A stretch of 64,000 nt of DNA from Flammeovirgaceae bacterium UBA5585 (GTDB lineage Bacteria > Bacteroidota > Bacteroidia > Cytophagales > Cyclobacteriaceae). The translations under genes were made by a program, and so were the position numbers. The notes beneath the pieces were generated by a model, which searched no databases, had not been told where the DNA came from, and worked only from the letters and a program-made list of their open reading frames with translations. The DNA lies in the NCBI GenBank assembly GCA_002425185.1, contig DILT01000010.1:186001-250000 (forward strand), given 5' to 3'. Shown one piece after another: positions 52,828-61,589 of the stretch (position 1 is the stretch's first letter; each line of letters begins with the position of its first letter).

Positions 52828-53640
52828 TTATGAATTTAAGTTTTTTAGTTTATTTAGTTTCTCAAGGCTTTCAGCGTACATTTTCTCAGCCTCTTTTAAG
52901 AATGCACTGCTTGGATAGCGATCAATAAAATCGATGTAGGTGCTTACTACCTCCTGGTAGCGTTCGCGTTGTTTGCTGTATATGCTTTGTTCGGCCAATT
53001 TGTATTGCGAGGCGATAATCAAAAAGCGGGCTTCTTCCAGGTGTTTGGAGTCAGGAAAGTTATCTTGAAAATTGCGAAGGGCAACAATGGCTGCTTTGTA
53101 TTGGCGCATACGGTAGTATTGCTTTGCATTGTCGAAACCCTTTTGGTCTAACCTGTCCTGGGTGGTAAAGATTACGTCCAGCGCCTGGTCGCGGTATTTA
53201 CTGTTGGGGTAACGATTTAGAAATTCCTGCATAGAGGCCATGGCTTCAATACTGCCGGTTTGATCTAGGTTTGACCCGGGTGATGATCTGAAGAGTGAAT
53301 AGGCATACATGTAGCGTGCTTCTTCAGCGAGGCTGCTTCGGCCGTAGGTTTCGTAGAAGGTTTTGAATTGCTCTGAAGCCAGAAGGTAAAGCTTTTCGTG
53401 GAATTGGCAATTGGCGAGATAAAACTGGGCTTTTTCGGCCTCTGGCAAGCCGCGTATTATTGGCATAACCTGTTCAAATAGAACCGAAGCTTTGTAGTAG
53501 TCTTTCTTGTCGTAATACCGCAGAGCTGCTTCATATTTAACACGCCAATCAGGGTTTTTTTCAATTTTCCTGAATTTGCTGCATGAAACCCCCAGTAAAA
53601 GGATGAGAAAAAGTATTAATCCAGACGATCGTATCCGCAT
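52828..53640 (-). CDS. bamD: Outer-membrane assembly lipoprotein BamD
   Basis: 270 residues from the ATG at 53640, which gives a lipoprotein signal with LLGVSC (Cys20). Five TPR-like helical pairs follow, for example YYDKKDYYKASVLFEQVM and EKAQFYLANCQFHEKLY, as in the BamD family that helps BamA insert barrels. An upstream start would add residues before the lipobox. First gene of bamD-rpoZ-coaBC-porD; it has an exact -7 box 7 nt upstream. Confidence 0.94.
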   Translation of the reverse strand: MRIRSSGLILFLILLLGVSCSKFRKIEKNPDWRVKYEAALRYYDKKDYYKASVLFEQVMPIIRGLPEAEKAQFYLANCQFHEKLYLLASEQFKTFYETYGRSSLAEEARYMYAYSLFRSSPGSNLDQTGSIEAMASMQEFLNRYPNSKYRDQALDVIFTTQDRLDQKGFDNAKQYYRMRQYKAAIVALRNFQDNFPDSKHLEEARFLIIASQYKLAEQSIYSKQRERYQEVVSTYIDFIDRYPSSAFLKEAEKMYAESLEKLNKLKNLNS

Positions 53641-53647
53641 AAGCCCG

Positions 53648-53655
53648 CAAATATA
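53648..53655 (-). promoter_or_regulatory. Predicted -7 box of bamD operon
   Basis: The minus-strand TATATTTG is an exact TAnnTTTG and ends 7 nt before the bamD ATG, implying a leaderless or near-leaderless transcript. TTTT lies 20 bp upstream as a weak -33. Confidence 0.6.
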
Positions 53656-53720
53656 GCATATCACATGAAATCATTAAAACGCTGACAGGGGTGGAAGCGT
53701 TATGGAGGGAGTAACAAAAA

Positions 53721-54428
53721 TTACCGCTTAACAATGAGTTTGCGGGTCATCACTCCCTCATTGTCCAGGTAAAGGGTATAGAAGTAGATACCGGCCGTGA
53801 ATTCATCAGCCCTGATTTTTACTTTATTGTCGAGGTAGGGAAGTTCATATTCCGTTAGTGCACTACCTAAAATGTTGTGAATCACAATTTTAGCTTTTAC
53901 TCTATCGGTCAGTAATCGGTAGTCGATATGTGCGAAATCGCTAACGGGGTTGGGGTAAACATCGTGAATAGTGATAAACCGGGAGGAATAGATATCGTTT
54001 TTAACAGGTTTCTCTTCCACGCTGAAGTTTAATTCCAATCCAAACGAATCCAGGTGGTTTGATTTGTTGAATATGACATATTTCAACGTACTATACCCGG
54101 GAACCAATCCGGCTTCTAACGCTAATACCAGGTTTTGAATGGTTTGGCCAGGCTCCAGCCGGATAGTTAGGTCATCGGGATGAGTGGTTTCGCAGTTCCC
54201 ATCCGGGCAAATAAAGCTTTTTTGCGTGCTTCCGATTTGGGTCTCTTCTTTTCTAACAATAACGGTTATGGCTTTGCCAGAGGTATTTTTGATCTGTAGC
54301 GGTGCTTTGATCAGTTCTCCGATATAACCTTTATGATTTTCAGAATACCCCACCACCTCAAAACTTTGCGCTTGAAGGGTAATGGTAAAGAGCAAAAGAA
54401 CAAAAGCCAGGAGTAGAGTCTTCTTCAT
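53721..54428 (-). CDS. Secreted protein with T9SS type A sorting domain
   Basis: 235 residues from the ATG at 54428 (MKKTLLLAFV), preferred to an earlier ATG because it gives the better signal peptide (cleavage near LQAQ). The mature N-terminal part is a beta-sandwich of about 130 residues. The last ~80 residues (HDVYPNPVSDFAHIDY ... AGIYFYTLYLDNEGVMTRKLIVKR) are the type A sorting domain that directs export by T9SS. It is transcribed alone. Confidence 0.87.
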   Translation of the reverse strand: MKKTLLLAFVLLLFTITLQAQSFEVVGYSENHKGYIGELIKAPLQIKNTSGKAITVIVRKEETQIGSTQKSFICPDGNCETTHPDDLTIRLEPGQTIQNLVLALEAGLVPGYSTLKYVIFNKSNHLDSFGLELNFSVEEKPVKNDIYSSRFITIHDVYPNPVSDFAHIDYRLLTDRVKAKIVIHNILGSALTEYELPYLDNKVKIRADEFTAGIYFYTLYLDNEGVMTRKLIVKR

Positions 54429-54514
54429 AATGTTTATGAAGTTTTTCAAAATTTAGCTTTTTCCGGGTTATTTCATAGGAAAATCCCGAATATTTATTGA
54501 AACGTAACAATAAT

Positions 54515-56053
54515 TTAAAGCCGGGTTCGTTCCGCGCGAGCCGGGGGTAGCGGGTCAGCTTTCTTTACCACGTCTTTTCGGGTTGGACGTACATCAATTT
54601 TCCAATGAAATCCCCGCAGGAGCATGTCGTCTTTTTTGAGTTCATGGGGCGGAATAAAATCAGCTTCGGGCCTGACGTAAAAGCTCAGGTTGTTTACACG
54701 GGCATCTTTAAACCGGATGATGATGTTGCTGCAGATTATTTTATTCATCCCCATGAGCAGGTTGGTCTTGTCTTCAAGCGCAAAGTATATGCTCTCTCCG
54801 TTTCCTTCTACATTAACCTGATGGAGTTGATTTTTTCTAAACAGTGCCGTCATCTTTCTGCCTTTTATCTGGTTAAAATTTTTCAGTGTATCCGTTGAGA
54901 TCACAAAGGCATTAACGGTTAAGAAAATCTTGCTGATGGTATTATTTTCAATAAGCATACTGATGGTGTCTGCCGTCATCTGATTTCCGGCCGTCCATAG
55001 CGCAGGTGCTCTATATAAGAACATGATGGAGTCTGCCTGCCGGTATTCCAGCGAGTCTGCCAAACCTTGAATATCTTTTTTGAAGATCTTTACATTTTTA
55101 TAGGCCAGTAATCTCTTTTTGGCCGGGTCTTCACTATCGATTGACACTAACGTATCAGCCGACATAAACAGGGTATCGCCTTCATCGGTTACGCGGGTAA
55201 GCCAGGCGTTGTTAAATACTTTTGCGATGTTCTTTCGTTTGTCGAAGAAGGCATCGTCACCGTAGATCACCAGGTTTTCTTCCTTATGGGTCATAACCAC
55301 ATTTCCCTTTACAGTATAAAACTTACGAAGGTCATCCAGCTTTATTTTATTTCCGGTTAACGTGTAGGACTGTGATTCCGCCTGACCTTGTTTAATATCA
55401 GATTGTTGTGAGCGGGTGTCGTACTCACCACCCTCATAAACAAATGTGTTACCTTCCTTATCGACTACTGTGGTTTCAGTTCGGAAGTAGATAATTTTTG
55501 TGCGTGAGTTGTATTGTAGTGAATCTGATTTCATGTTGTAGTCGGGATTTACAACCACAACATCTTTCTTGAAGGATGCAACGTTTGAATTCACCTGGTA
55601 ATACCCTTTATTGCTGGTCAGTACATTAATACTGTCTACCAGACGGCCTTTATTAAAATAATAGGCTTCATTTTTTACCCGATCAAAATCAAGGTAATCT
55701 GTATACAATGTAGCCATGGCCAGTTTGGTAAATACTACATTGGTGCGAAGCTTGGCCATGCGGGTGTTCCCGTTGTATTCCGCACGCGAAGAAGTAATGG
55801 TTACGGAGTCACCTTCCAGTATACGTACATGACCAAAAGCCTCAACACTATTTTTACTTCTGAAGAAAAGGGCGGAGTCGCAGTAAATGGTGGTTTTATT
55901 CTGTTCAAAGATGACGTTACCGATCACCCGGTCGAACCGTTCGCCATCTTTTACCCCGCCAATAAGCTGATCGGCCTGTTTAAGCGTTACCCTGTTTTGT
56001 GCCACTGCCCATGAGGTAAAAAGAAGGAGGAGTAAAAGCCAGGTGTAGCGCAT
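54515..56053 (-). CDS. OstA/LptA-like lipopolysaccharide transport protein
   Basis: 512 residues from the ATG at 56053, giving a signal peptide (LLLLLFTSWAVAQN). The next ~130 residues hold an OstA-type beta-jellyroll (LIGGVKDGERFDRVIGNVIFE, GHVRILEGDSVTITSS). More OstA-like strands (DNRMAKLRTNVVF, VKGNVVMTHKE) follow. It resembles the LptA/LptD N-domain without the large C-terminal barrel of full LptD. Likely a periplasmic LPS bridge component. Divergent from tilS over 68 bp. Confidence 0.83.
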   Translation of the reverse strand: MRYTWLLLLLLFTSWAVAQNRVTLKQADQLIGGVKDGERFDRVIGNVIFEQNKTTIYCDSALFFRSKNSVEAFGHVRILEGDSVTITSSRAEYNGNTRMAKLRTNVVFTKLAMATLYTDYLDFDRVKNEAYYFNKGRLVDSINVLTSNKGYYQVNSNVASFKKDVVVVNPDYNMKSDSLQYNSRTKIIYFRTETTVVDKEGNTFVYEGGEYDTRSQQSDIKQGQAESQSYTLTGNKIKLDDLRKFYTVKGNVVMTHKEENLVIYGDDAFFDKRKNIAKVFNNAWLTRVTDEGDTLFMSADTLVSIDSEDPAKKRLLAYKNVKIFKKDIQGLADSLEYRQADSIMFLYRAPALWTAGNQMTADTISMLIENNTISKIFLTVNAFVISTDTLKNFNQIKGRKMTALFRKNQLHQVNVEGNGESIYFALEDKTNLLMGMNKIICSNIIIRFKDARVNNLSFYVRPEADFIPPHELKKDDMLLRGFHWKIDVRPTRKDVVKKADPLPPARAERTRL

Positions 56054-56058
56054 GACGG

Positions 56059-56066
56059 CAAAATTA
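56059..56066 (-). promoter_or_regulatory. Predicted -7 box of the OstA-like gene
   Basis: The minus-strand TAATTTTG is an exact TAnnTTTG, 5 nt before the ATG at 56053. Confidence 0.55.
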
Positions 56067-56109
56067 ACCAAAATCTTAGGGTGTGCTAAAAACCTCATGC
56101 CTCGTACTG

Positions 56110-56117
56110 TATCTTTG
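56110..56117 (+). promoter_or_regulatory. Predicted -7 box of tilS
   Basis: TATCTTTG is an exact TAnnTTTG, 4 nt before the GTG at 56122. With the box at 56059-56066 it gives back-to-back promoters. Confidence 0.55.
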
Positions 56118-56121
56118 GCGC

Positions 56122-57447
56122 GTGTTAGAGCAATTTCTGAACCATATTGAAAAGCACAAACTCTTCGAAAAGGAAAGCAAGGTACTGCTAGCCGTAAGCG
56201 GGGGTTTGGATTCTATGGTAATGATGCAGTTGTTCGGTGAGGCTGGTATTCCAATCGGGGTTGCCCATTGTAATTTCCAGTTGCGGGGTAACGAATCGGA
56301 TGAAGATGAACAGTTTGTTCGTAGTTATTGTGAAAAGTTTAACCTGCCATTTTTTTTAAGACGCTTTGAAACCCAAAAGTATGCACAAGAAAATGGTATA
56401 TCCATTCAAATGGCCGCGCGTGAACTCCGCTATGCCTGGTTCGATGAGCTTATGGAATTGGAGTTTTTTGATCGTGTTGCAACAGCGCACCACATAAATG
56501 ACTCCATAGAAACAATTTTACTGAACTGGGTGAATGGAAGTTCGCTGGATGGTCTTACCGGCATTCCGGTAATGAATGGAAAAATTGTTCGCCCTTTATT
56601 ATTTGCCACGCGCAGTGAACTTGAATTGTATGCACAGGAAAGTGAAATTAACTGGCGTACAGACACCAGTAATAACACCACCGATTATCAGCGCAATTTT
56701 ATCCGACACAAAATCACACCATTATTGCGCGAACTCAATCCATCCTTAGAGCGCACCATTCAACGTGGAATAGATAAGTTGACTGCCGAAAAGGAATTTC
56801 TTGACCATTTCTTCAAAAAATGGAAAAATGATTTTGTTACTCATTTCCCTGATAAAATGATTATTCAAAAGAAAGCATTTAATCATTTTCACCATGGAGG
56901 GGCGTCACTTCTATATCGACTTATTAATCATCTTGGCTTTAATTATGATGTTTGCGTTTCCATTGTTGATGCCCTCAACGGTCAGTCGGGCAAAAAATTT
57001 ATAGGGGCAGCTCATGATTTGATTATTGATCGTGATGAACTGATTATTTTTCCAAAAGTTGATTTTTGGAAAAAAGTTGATGTAGAAGAAGGCCAGCACC
57101 AGGTTTTGCTGGGCTCATGGAATATGGAAATTGCGGAAGGCGATGATCTTATAACAAGTGATAAGTTTCGGGCCGTGGTAGATGCTGGCAAAATTAAATT
57201 CCCATTAACCTGGCGGCCATGGCAACCGGGTGATGTTTTTTACCCGCTGGGGATGGACCATCGCAAAAAAGTCAGTGATCTTCTGATTGATGAAAAAGTT
57301 TCAGTGGCCGATAAAAGCAGGGTTACGGTGCTTGAATCCGATGGCCAGATCATCTGGGTGGTTGGGCACCGCCTTGATAACCGGTACAAAGTTAGTCCGG
57401 AAACACGGAAAGTTATCCGGTTTTTGGTTACGCCATATTTTGCCTGA
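56122..57447 (+). CDS. tilS: tRNA(Ile)-lysidine synthase TilS
   Basis: 441 residues from the GTG at 56122 (VLEQFLNHIEKHKLF); a longer ORF start at 56083 crosses the promoter. The PP-loop SGGLDS (26-31) binds ATP, and the N-type ATPase region follows with HCNFQLRGNESDEDE and HHINDSIETI. The C-terminal domain (TilS_C) is visible. It converts C34 of tRNA-Ile(CAU) to lysidine so that it reads AUA codons. It is transcribed alone, away from the OstA-like gene. Confidence 0.94.
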   Translation: MLEQFLNHIEKHKLFEKESKVLLAVSGGLDSMVMMQLFGEAGIPIGVAHCNFQLRGNESDEDEQFVRSYCEKFNLPFFLRRFETQKYAQENGISIQMAARELRYAWFDELMELEFFDRVATAHHINDSIETILLNWVNGSSLDGLTGIPVMNGKIVRPLLFATRSELELYAQESEINWRTDTSNNTTDYQRNFIRHKITPLLRELNPSLERTIQRGIDKLTAEKEFLDHFFKKWKNDFVTHFPDKMIIQKKAFNHFHHGGASLLYRLINHLGFNYDVCVSIVDALNGQSGKKFIGAAHDLIIDRDELIIFPKVDFWKKVDVEEGQHQVLLGSWNMEIAEGDDLITSDKFRAVVDAGKIKFPLTWRPWQPGDVFYPLGMDHRKKVSDLLIDEKVSVADKSRVTVLESDGQIIWVVGHRLDNRYKVSPETRKVIRFLVTPYFA

Positions 57448-57559
57448 TATTCCTTTTTCTTTGGCCTGTCGATTAATAAATTGCCACGCTTTTCAGCACC
57501 ACCCGATTTTCAGGTGTTTAAAATGATATGAATCTCAAAAATTTAACCCATAGTAGCTT

Positions 57560-58489
57560 ATGAAAGTAACCGTTGTAGGTGCCGGTAATGTAGGTGCCAC
57601 CTGTGCCGATGTTTTGGCGTACCGGGAAATTGCAAATGAAATTGTTTTGGTGGATATCAAAGAAGGTATTGCCGAAGGCAAAGCGTTAGACATCTGGCAA
57701 AAGGCTCCCATTGATTTGTATGATTCGCGCACCATTGGCTCTACAAACGATTATTCCAAAACATCGGGTTCGGAAGTAGTAGTTATTACATCAGGTCTTC
57801 CCCGCAAGCCCGGCATGAGCCGCGATGACCTTATTAATACGAATGCGGGCATTGTAAAATCGGTTACCGAAAATGTGATCAAGCATTCTCCGAATGCCAT
57901 CATTATTGTAGTGTCCAATCCCTTGGATGTAATGACCTACCAGGCCCACCTCACCTCTAAACTTCCGCGCACGAAAGTTTTTGGTATGGCAGGTATTTTG
58001 GATACAGCCCGTTACCGTGCTTTTTTAGCGGAAGCCTTAAACATTTCTCCGAAAGATATTCAAGCGATGTTACTGGGTGGGCATGGCGATACGATGGTGC
58101 CACTTCCACGCTACACCACAGTAGCGGGTATTCCGGTTACAGAACTTATCGATAGTAATAAATTGAACGCCATATTGGAGAGAACAAAAGTTGGAGGCGG
58201 TGAACTGGTGAAACTAATGGGTACATCAGCATGGTATGCTCCGGGCTCAGCAGCTGCCCAAATGGTGGAAGCGATTGTGCGTGACCAGCGCAGGGTGTTT
58301 CCGGTATGTGCTCAGTTGGATGGTGAGTATGGAATAAAGGATTGCTACCTGGGTGTGCCTGTTGTGCTGGGTAAAAATGGTATTGAAAAAATCATTGAGT
58401 TGGATTTGAATACGGCTGAAAAGGCACTGCTTGAGGCCAGCCGCAAAGCTGTTCGTGAGGTGATGGATGTGTTGGATAAATTGGGATAA
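57560..58489 (+). CDS. mdh: Malate dehydrogenase (LDH-like, NAD-dependent)
   Basis: 309 residues. Nucleotide-binding VGAGNVG (G7, G9, G12) and D32 (NAD preference), substrate arginines R82 and R88 (LPRKPGMSRDD), D148, R151 and the catalytic H175 (GGHGDTMVP) are all as in the LDH-like malate dehydrogenases of Bacteroidota. It interconverts malate and oxaloacetate in the TCA cycle. It is followed by a strong terminator. Confidence 0.97.
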   Translation: MKVTVVGAGNVGATCADVLAYREIANEIVLVDIKEGIAEGKALDIWQKAPIDLYDSRTIGSTNDYSKTSGSEVVVITSGLPRKPGMSRDDLINTNAGIVKSVTENVIKHSPNAIIIVVSNPLDVMTYQAHLTSKLPRTKVFGMAGILDTARYRAFLAEALNISPKDIQAMLLGGHGDTMVPLPRYTTVAGIPVTELIDSNKLNAILERTKVGGGELVKLMGTSAWYAPGSAAAQMVEAIVRDQRRVFPVCAQLDGEYGIKDCYLGVPVVLGKNGIEKIIELDLNTAEKALLEASRKAVREVMDVLDKLG

Positions 58490-58515
58490 CAGCTTACTCC
58501 ATAAAACGTAATTTA

Positions 58516-58545
58516 AAATGCCGGATCAATGCCGGCATTTTTTTT
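58516..58545 (+). terminator. Terminator of mdh
   Basis: AAATGCCGG (58516-58524) with CCGGCATTT (58532-58540) and a T run to 58545. Confidence 0.85.
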
Positions 58546-58550
58546 CATGG

Positions 58551-59207
58551 TTAGTCCATTAATGCTTTTAACTGATCAAGTGAAAGTGAATTGAAATTTC
58601 CGATAACCAGATCGGTGGCACTCATTTCTTCCGGTGTATGCGTGGTGGTGATGCCAATCACTTTTGATCCCGCAGCTTTACCGGCCTGTATTCCCGATAG
58701 GGAGTCTTCAATTACAATACATTGCGCATTAGGCAGGTTAAGCGCTTTCGCTGATTTGATATAAACTTCAGGGTGGGGTTTGCCGTGGGTCACCATACTT
58801 TCGTCCAGTATAATATCAAAGTACTTTCCGATTCCCGTTCCATTCAAAACGAAATCAACGTTTGCCCGTGGGGCCGAGGTGGCAATGGATCGGGGAATGT
58901 TGTTTTGCATCAGCATGTCAAGAAATGCCACCAGACCTTCAACGGGCTTTATGTGTGCTGCATAAGCTTCCCGGAACATCTGCTCCTTTTCAAAAGCATA
59001 CGCTTCCAGTTCTTCCTGAGTTAATGTGCCGAACAGCGCAGGTATCCACTCGTGATTAGTACGCCCGTAAATTTTGGTTCGTAGTTCTTCATCGGTTAAT
59101 TTGAAGCCATACTTTTTACAAAACTGGTTAATGGTTTCTTTGTGGAAAGGATTCGTGTCCACAATAACACCATCCATATCGAAAATTACTGCGAAAGGTT
59201 TATGCAT
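58551..59207 (-). CDS. HAD-superfamily phosphatase, beta-phosphoglucomutase-like
   Basis: 218 residues. D10 and D12 (FDMDG) are the HAD nucleophile and acid, with the cap domain in between and motif IV in EDSLSGIQAGKAAG. This resembles beta-phosphoglucomutase or phosphoglycolate-type HADs; the substrate is not predictable. It starts 2 bp from the methyltransferase gene stop, so co-transcribed. Confidence 0.9.
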   Translation of the reverse strand: MHKPFAVIFDMDGVIVDTNPFHKETINQFCKKYGFKLTDEELRTKIYGRTNHEWIPALFGTLTQEELEAYAFEKEQMFREAYAAHIKPVEGLVAFLDMLMQNNIPRSIATSAPRANVDFVLNGTGIGKYFDIILDESMVTHGKPHPEVYIKSAKALNLPNAQCIVIEDSLSGIQAGKAAGSKVIGITTTHTPEEMSATDLVIGNFNSLSLDQLKALMD

Positions 59208-59209
59208 GA

Positions 59210-59980
59210 TCAGGGTTTAACAGCTTTAAAAATTATTTCTCCGTTAGGAAGTTTGAAGCGCTCGCGGGTTTCGGGCATCAACTCGTTTATAAAATTGTCT
59301 TCAATAGCGTGTAACCCTGCACGTCTAATACGCGAAGCGTAATCTTTACCGTATTTCCTTACGTGATCATCCTGCCCAAATAATTTCTCCCGTTCTTTTG
59401 GATCGGTGATGGTCACATCTTCCAATGTTACATCCGGTATCGGGTTAAAAAAAGGAACCTGTACAATGGCAAAACCACCGGGCTTAAGTACCCGGTGTAT
59501 TTCCCGCAAAGCCTGAATATCATCGGTTACGTGTTCCAGCACATGGTTACACAATACCACATCAAACTGATTATCCTGAAAGGGCATGTGGTGAATGTCC
59601 ATTTTTATTTTGGCCAATGGTGATTCAATGTCAGCAGTGACATAGTGCTCGCCATGCAGGTTTTCAAAGCGGTTCATAAAACATGCTTCTGGTGCAATGT
59701 GAAGCACATTCAGAGGCTTTTCAAAAAAGTTAGTCCGCTCTTTCAGGTAAAGCCAGATCAACCGATGGCGCTCCAATGCCAGGCAATTCGGACAAAGCGC
59801 ATTTTCGCGGGGCTTAATTCTTCCGTAGGGTAAAAACTTCCTGAATTTCTTTTCGCACACCGGGCACATCACTGCGTTTCCGGCATAGGTGATGGTAAGT
59901 ACTTTTTGGCCAAGCCCGGTGATGCGTTGCAGGTACTTACGGGGTACGTTTCGAATCAAAAAGGAAACCAGTCTTTTCAT
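59210..59980 (-). CDS. SAM-dependent methyltransferase with N-terminal zinc ribbon
   Basis: 256 residues from the ATG at 59980 (MKRLVSFLIRNVPRKYLQR); a longer start at 60055 is possible but adds 25 residues not expected from the family. CPVC and CPNC form a zinc ribbon near the N-terminus. The Rossmann methyltransferase part has NVLHIAPEACF, HMPFQDNQFDVVLCNHVLEHV and VLKPGGFAIVQVPF. Substrate unknown. It precedes the HAD gene by 2 bp. Confidence 0.85.
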   Translation of the reverse strand: MKRLVSFLIRNVPRKYLQRITGLGQKVLTITYAGNAVMCPVCEKKFRKFLPYGRIKPRENALCPNCLALERHRLIWLYLKERTNFFEKPLNVLHIAPEACFMNRFENLHGEHYVTADIESPLAKIKMDIHHMPFQDNQFDVVLCNHVLEHVTDDIQALREIHRVLKPGGFAIVQVPFFNPIPDVTLEDVTITDPKEREKLFGQDDHVRKYGKDYASRIRRAGLHAIEDNFINELMPETRERFKLPNGEIIFKAVKP

Positions 59981-60100
59981 AAAGGCCGCTAAGATACTTC
60001 CCCGGGGGCTTACCTCAAGAATCAGCCTTTTAAACTTTTTTAACTTTCCATTCATCTAAGAGTAGATTTAGCCGTTAGCCAGTCAAAAAACCGTTTGTTC

Positions 60101-60733
60101 ATGCATGCAGAAACTTTACCGGACATGGCGTTAATGCATTCCGATTCGCTGGTTGAGCGCGCCCGGCAAGGGGACAGGAATGCGCAGGGAAAGCTGGTGC
60201 AGCTATGGTATAAGCGTATTTACAATTACTGCTTTAAGTTTTTTCTGGATCATGATATGGCTATGGAGGCTTCGCAAAAAGCTTTTATATCCATGTGTCG
60301 GAATGTTGAGGCTTTACAGGATGTAGCGCGGTTTAAAAGCTGGTTATATAAAATCGCGGTAAACAGTTGTAGAGAAGAAGCACGGAAGGTAAAAAACTCA
60401 CGGTCACTTTCGTTCGATCATGTAGTGAATGTCGATGCCGAAGATTCACCAGCTTGGGAGAAGGCCGTGCGCAGGAATGAAAACCCGGAAAGACAGTACC
60501 AGCAACAGGAGCTATCGGACTTGCTGCAGCAATGCCTGATGGAATTGAGTGTTGAGCAACGGGAGGTGGTTATTATGAAAGAATATGAGGGGTTGAAATT
60601 CAGGGAAATTGCCGAAGCGCTGAACATTTCAGAGAACACGGTAAAGTCAAGGATGTATTATGGGCTGGATGCATTGAAAAAGATTTTGGAGAGAAGACAG
60701 ATTACTAAAGAAACACTAGGTTATGAACTTTAA
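60101..60733 (+). CDS. ECF-type sigma factor (second in window)
   Basis: 210 residues from the ATG at 60101. Region 2 (ARQGDRNAQGKLVQLWYKRIYNYCF ... RFKSWLYKIAVNSCREEARK) and region 4 (ELSVEQREVVIMKEYEGLKFREIAEALNISENTVKSRMYYG) are clear. It overlaps the following gene by 11 bp, an arrangement that normally couples sigma with its anti-sigma. Trigger unknown. Confidence 0.93.
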   Translation: MHAETLPDMALMHSDSLVERARQGDRNAQGKLVQLWYKRIYNYCFKFFLDHDMAMEASQKAFISMCRNVEALQDVARFKSWLYKIAVNSCREEARKVKNSRSLSFDHVVNVDAEDSPAWEKAVRRNENPERQYQQQELSDLLQQCLMELSVEQREVVIMKEYEGLKFREIAEALNISENTVKSRMYYGLDALKKILERRQITKETLGYEL

Positions 60734-61580
60734 ACCCGATGAAGCGTTGCTGATGGCTTACCTGTATGGTGAGTTGCAAGGCGAGGAAAAGGTAAATGTT
60801 GAGCGCTACCTGCTGGAACATCCGGAAGTTGTGCGTGAGTTGGAAGCGTTGGGCCAGGTGCGGAGCATTATGGCAGGTGTTGCCGACAAAGAAGTAATTG
60901 CTCCGCCTATCGTACTCGACCATCAGCGAAAGCATTACTTCTGGAACACATCGTTTGGTAAAACCATGTTGGGTATAGCTGCATCGCTTACACTTATTAT
61001 GTTGGCGGGGAAGTTTACCGGATTGCACATTACGGTGAAAGACAAAACGCTTGCTATTGGATTTGGCGATAGTGTTAGTAATAGTCCTGCGGAAGCAGCC
61101 GCTGCACAGTCTGTACTTACTTCAGGCGAAGTACAAGATATGATCAACCAGTCGTTGTCACGAAATAATGAATCCCTTGTAGCCCAATGGTCTGAATCCC
61201 AACAGAAGTTGGATGAATCCATCAGAAAAAATTTAGCGACCTATTCCGATGGTCAGTTCAATACGCTAATGAAAAGGGTTTCAGCGGCATCCGATGAGCA
61301 GATCAGGCAATTTGCCTTAACGCTACAGGCCGACAATGCGCAGATGATAAAAGATTATATGACGTTAAACTCCAGTGATCAGCGAAAGTATATTGAGGAA
61401 TTACTGGTTGATTTTGCCAGGTACCTGGAGCAGCAAAATCGCAATGATCTGCAGGTGTTGCAGGCGCGGCTTAATTCGATTGAACAAAATACCGATTTAT
61501 TTAAGTATGAAACCGAACAGATTTTAACCAGCATCATTTCTTCGGTGGATAATTCTAAATCATTTGCAACTAAAAATTAA
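60723..61580 (+). CDS. Putative anti-sigma factor, single-pass membrane protein
   Basis: 285 residues. The N-terminal 60 residues (DEALLMAYLYGELQGEEKVNVERYLLEHPEVVREL) resemble the anti-sigma zinc-finger fold but lack the cysteine/histidine set, so it may be a zinc-free ASD. One transmembrane helix (81-97), then a periplasmic region that is largely helical and Gln/Asn-rich. It overlaps the sigma gene and is followed by a related-operon secreted protein. Anti-sigma role is inferred from position and topology. Confidence 0.78.
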   Translation: MNFKPDEALLMAYLYGELQGEEKVNVERYLLEHPEVVRELEALGQVRSIMAGVADKEVIAPPIVLDHQRKHYFWNTSFGKTMLGIAASLTLIMLAGKFTGLHITVKDKTLAIGFGDSVSNSPAEAAAAQSVLTSGEVQDMINQSLSRNNESLVAQWSESQQKLDESIRKNLATYSDGQFNTLMKRVSAASDEQIRQFALTLQADNAQMIKDYMTLNSSDQRKYIEELLVDFARYLEQQNRNDLQVLQARLNSIEQNTDLFKYETEQILTSIISSVDNSKSFATKN

Positions 61581-61589
61581 CTACGTACA

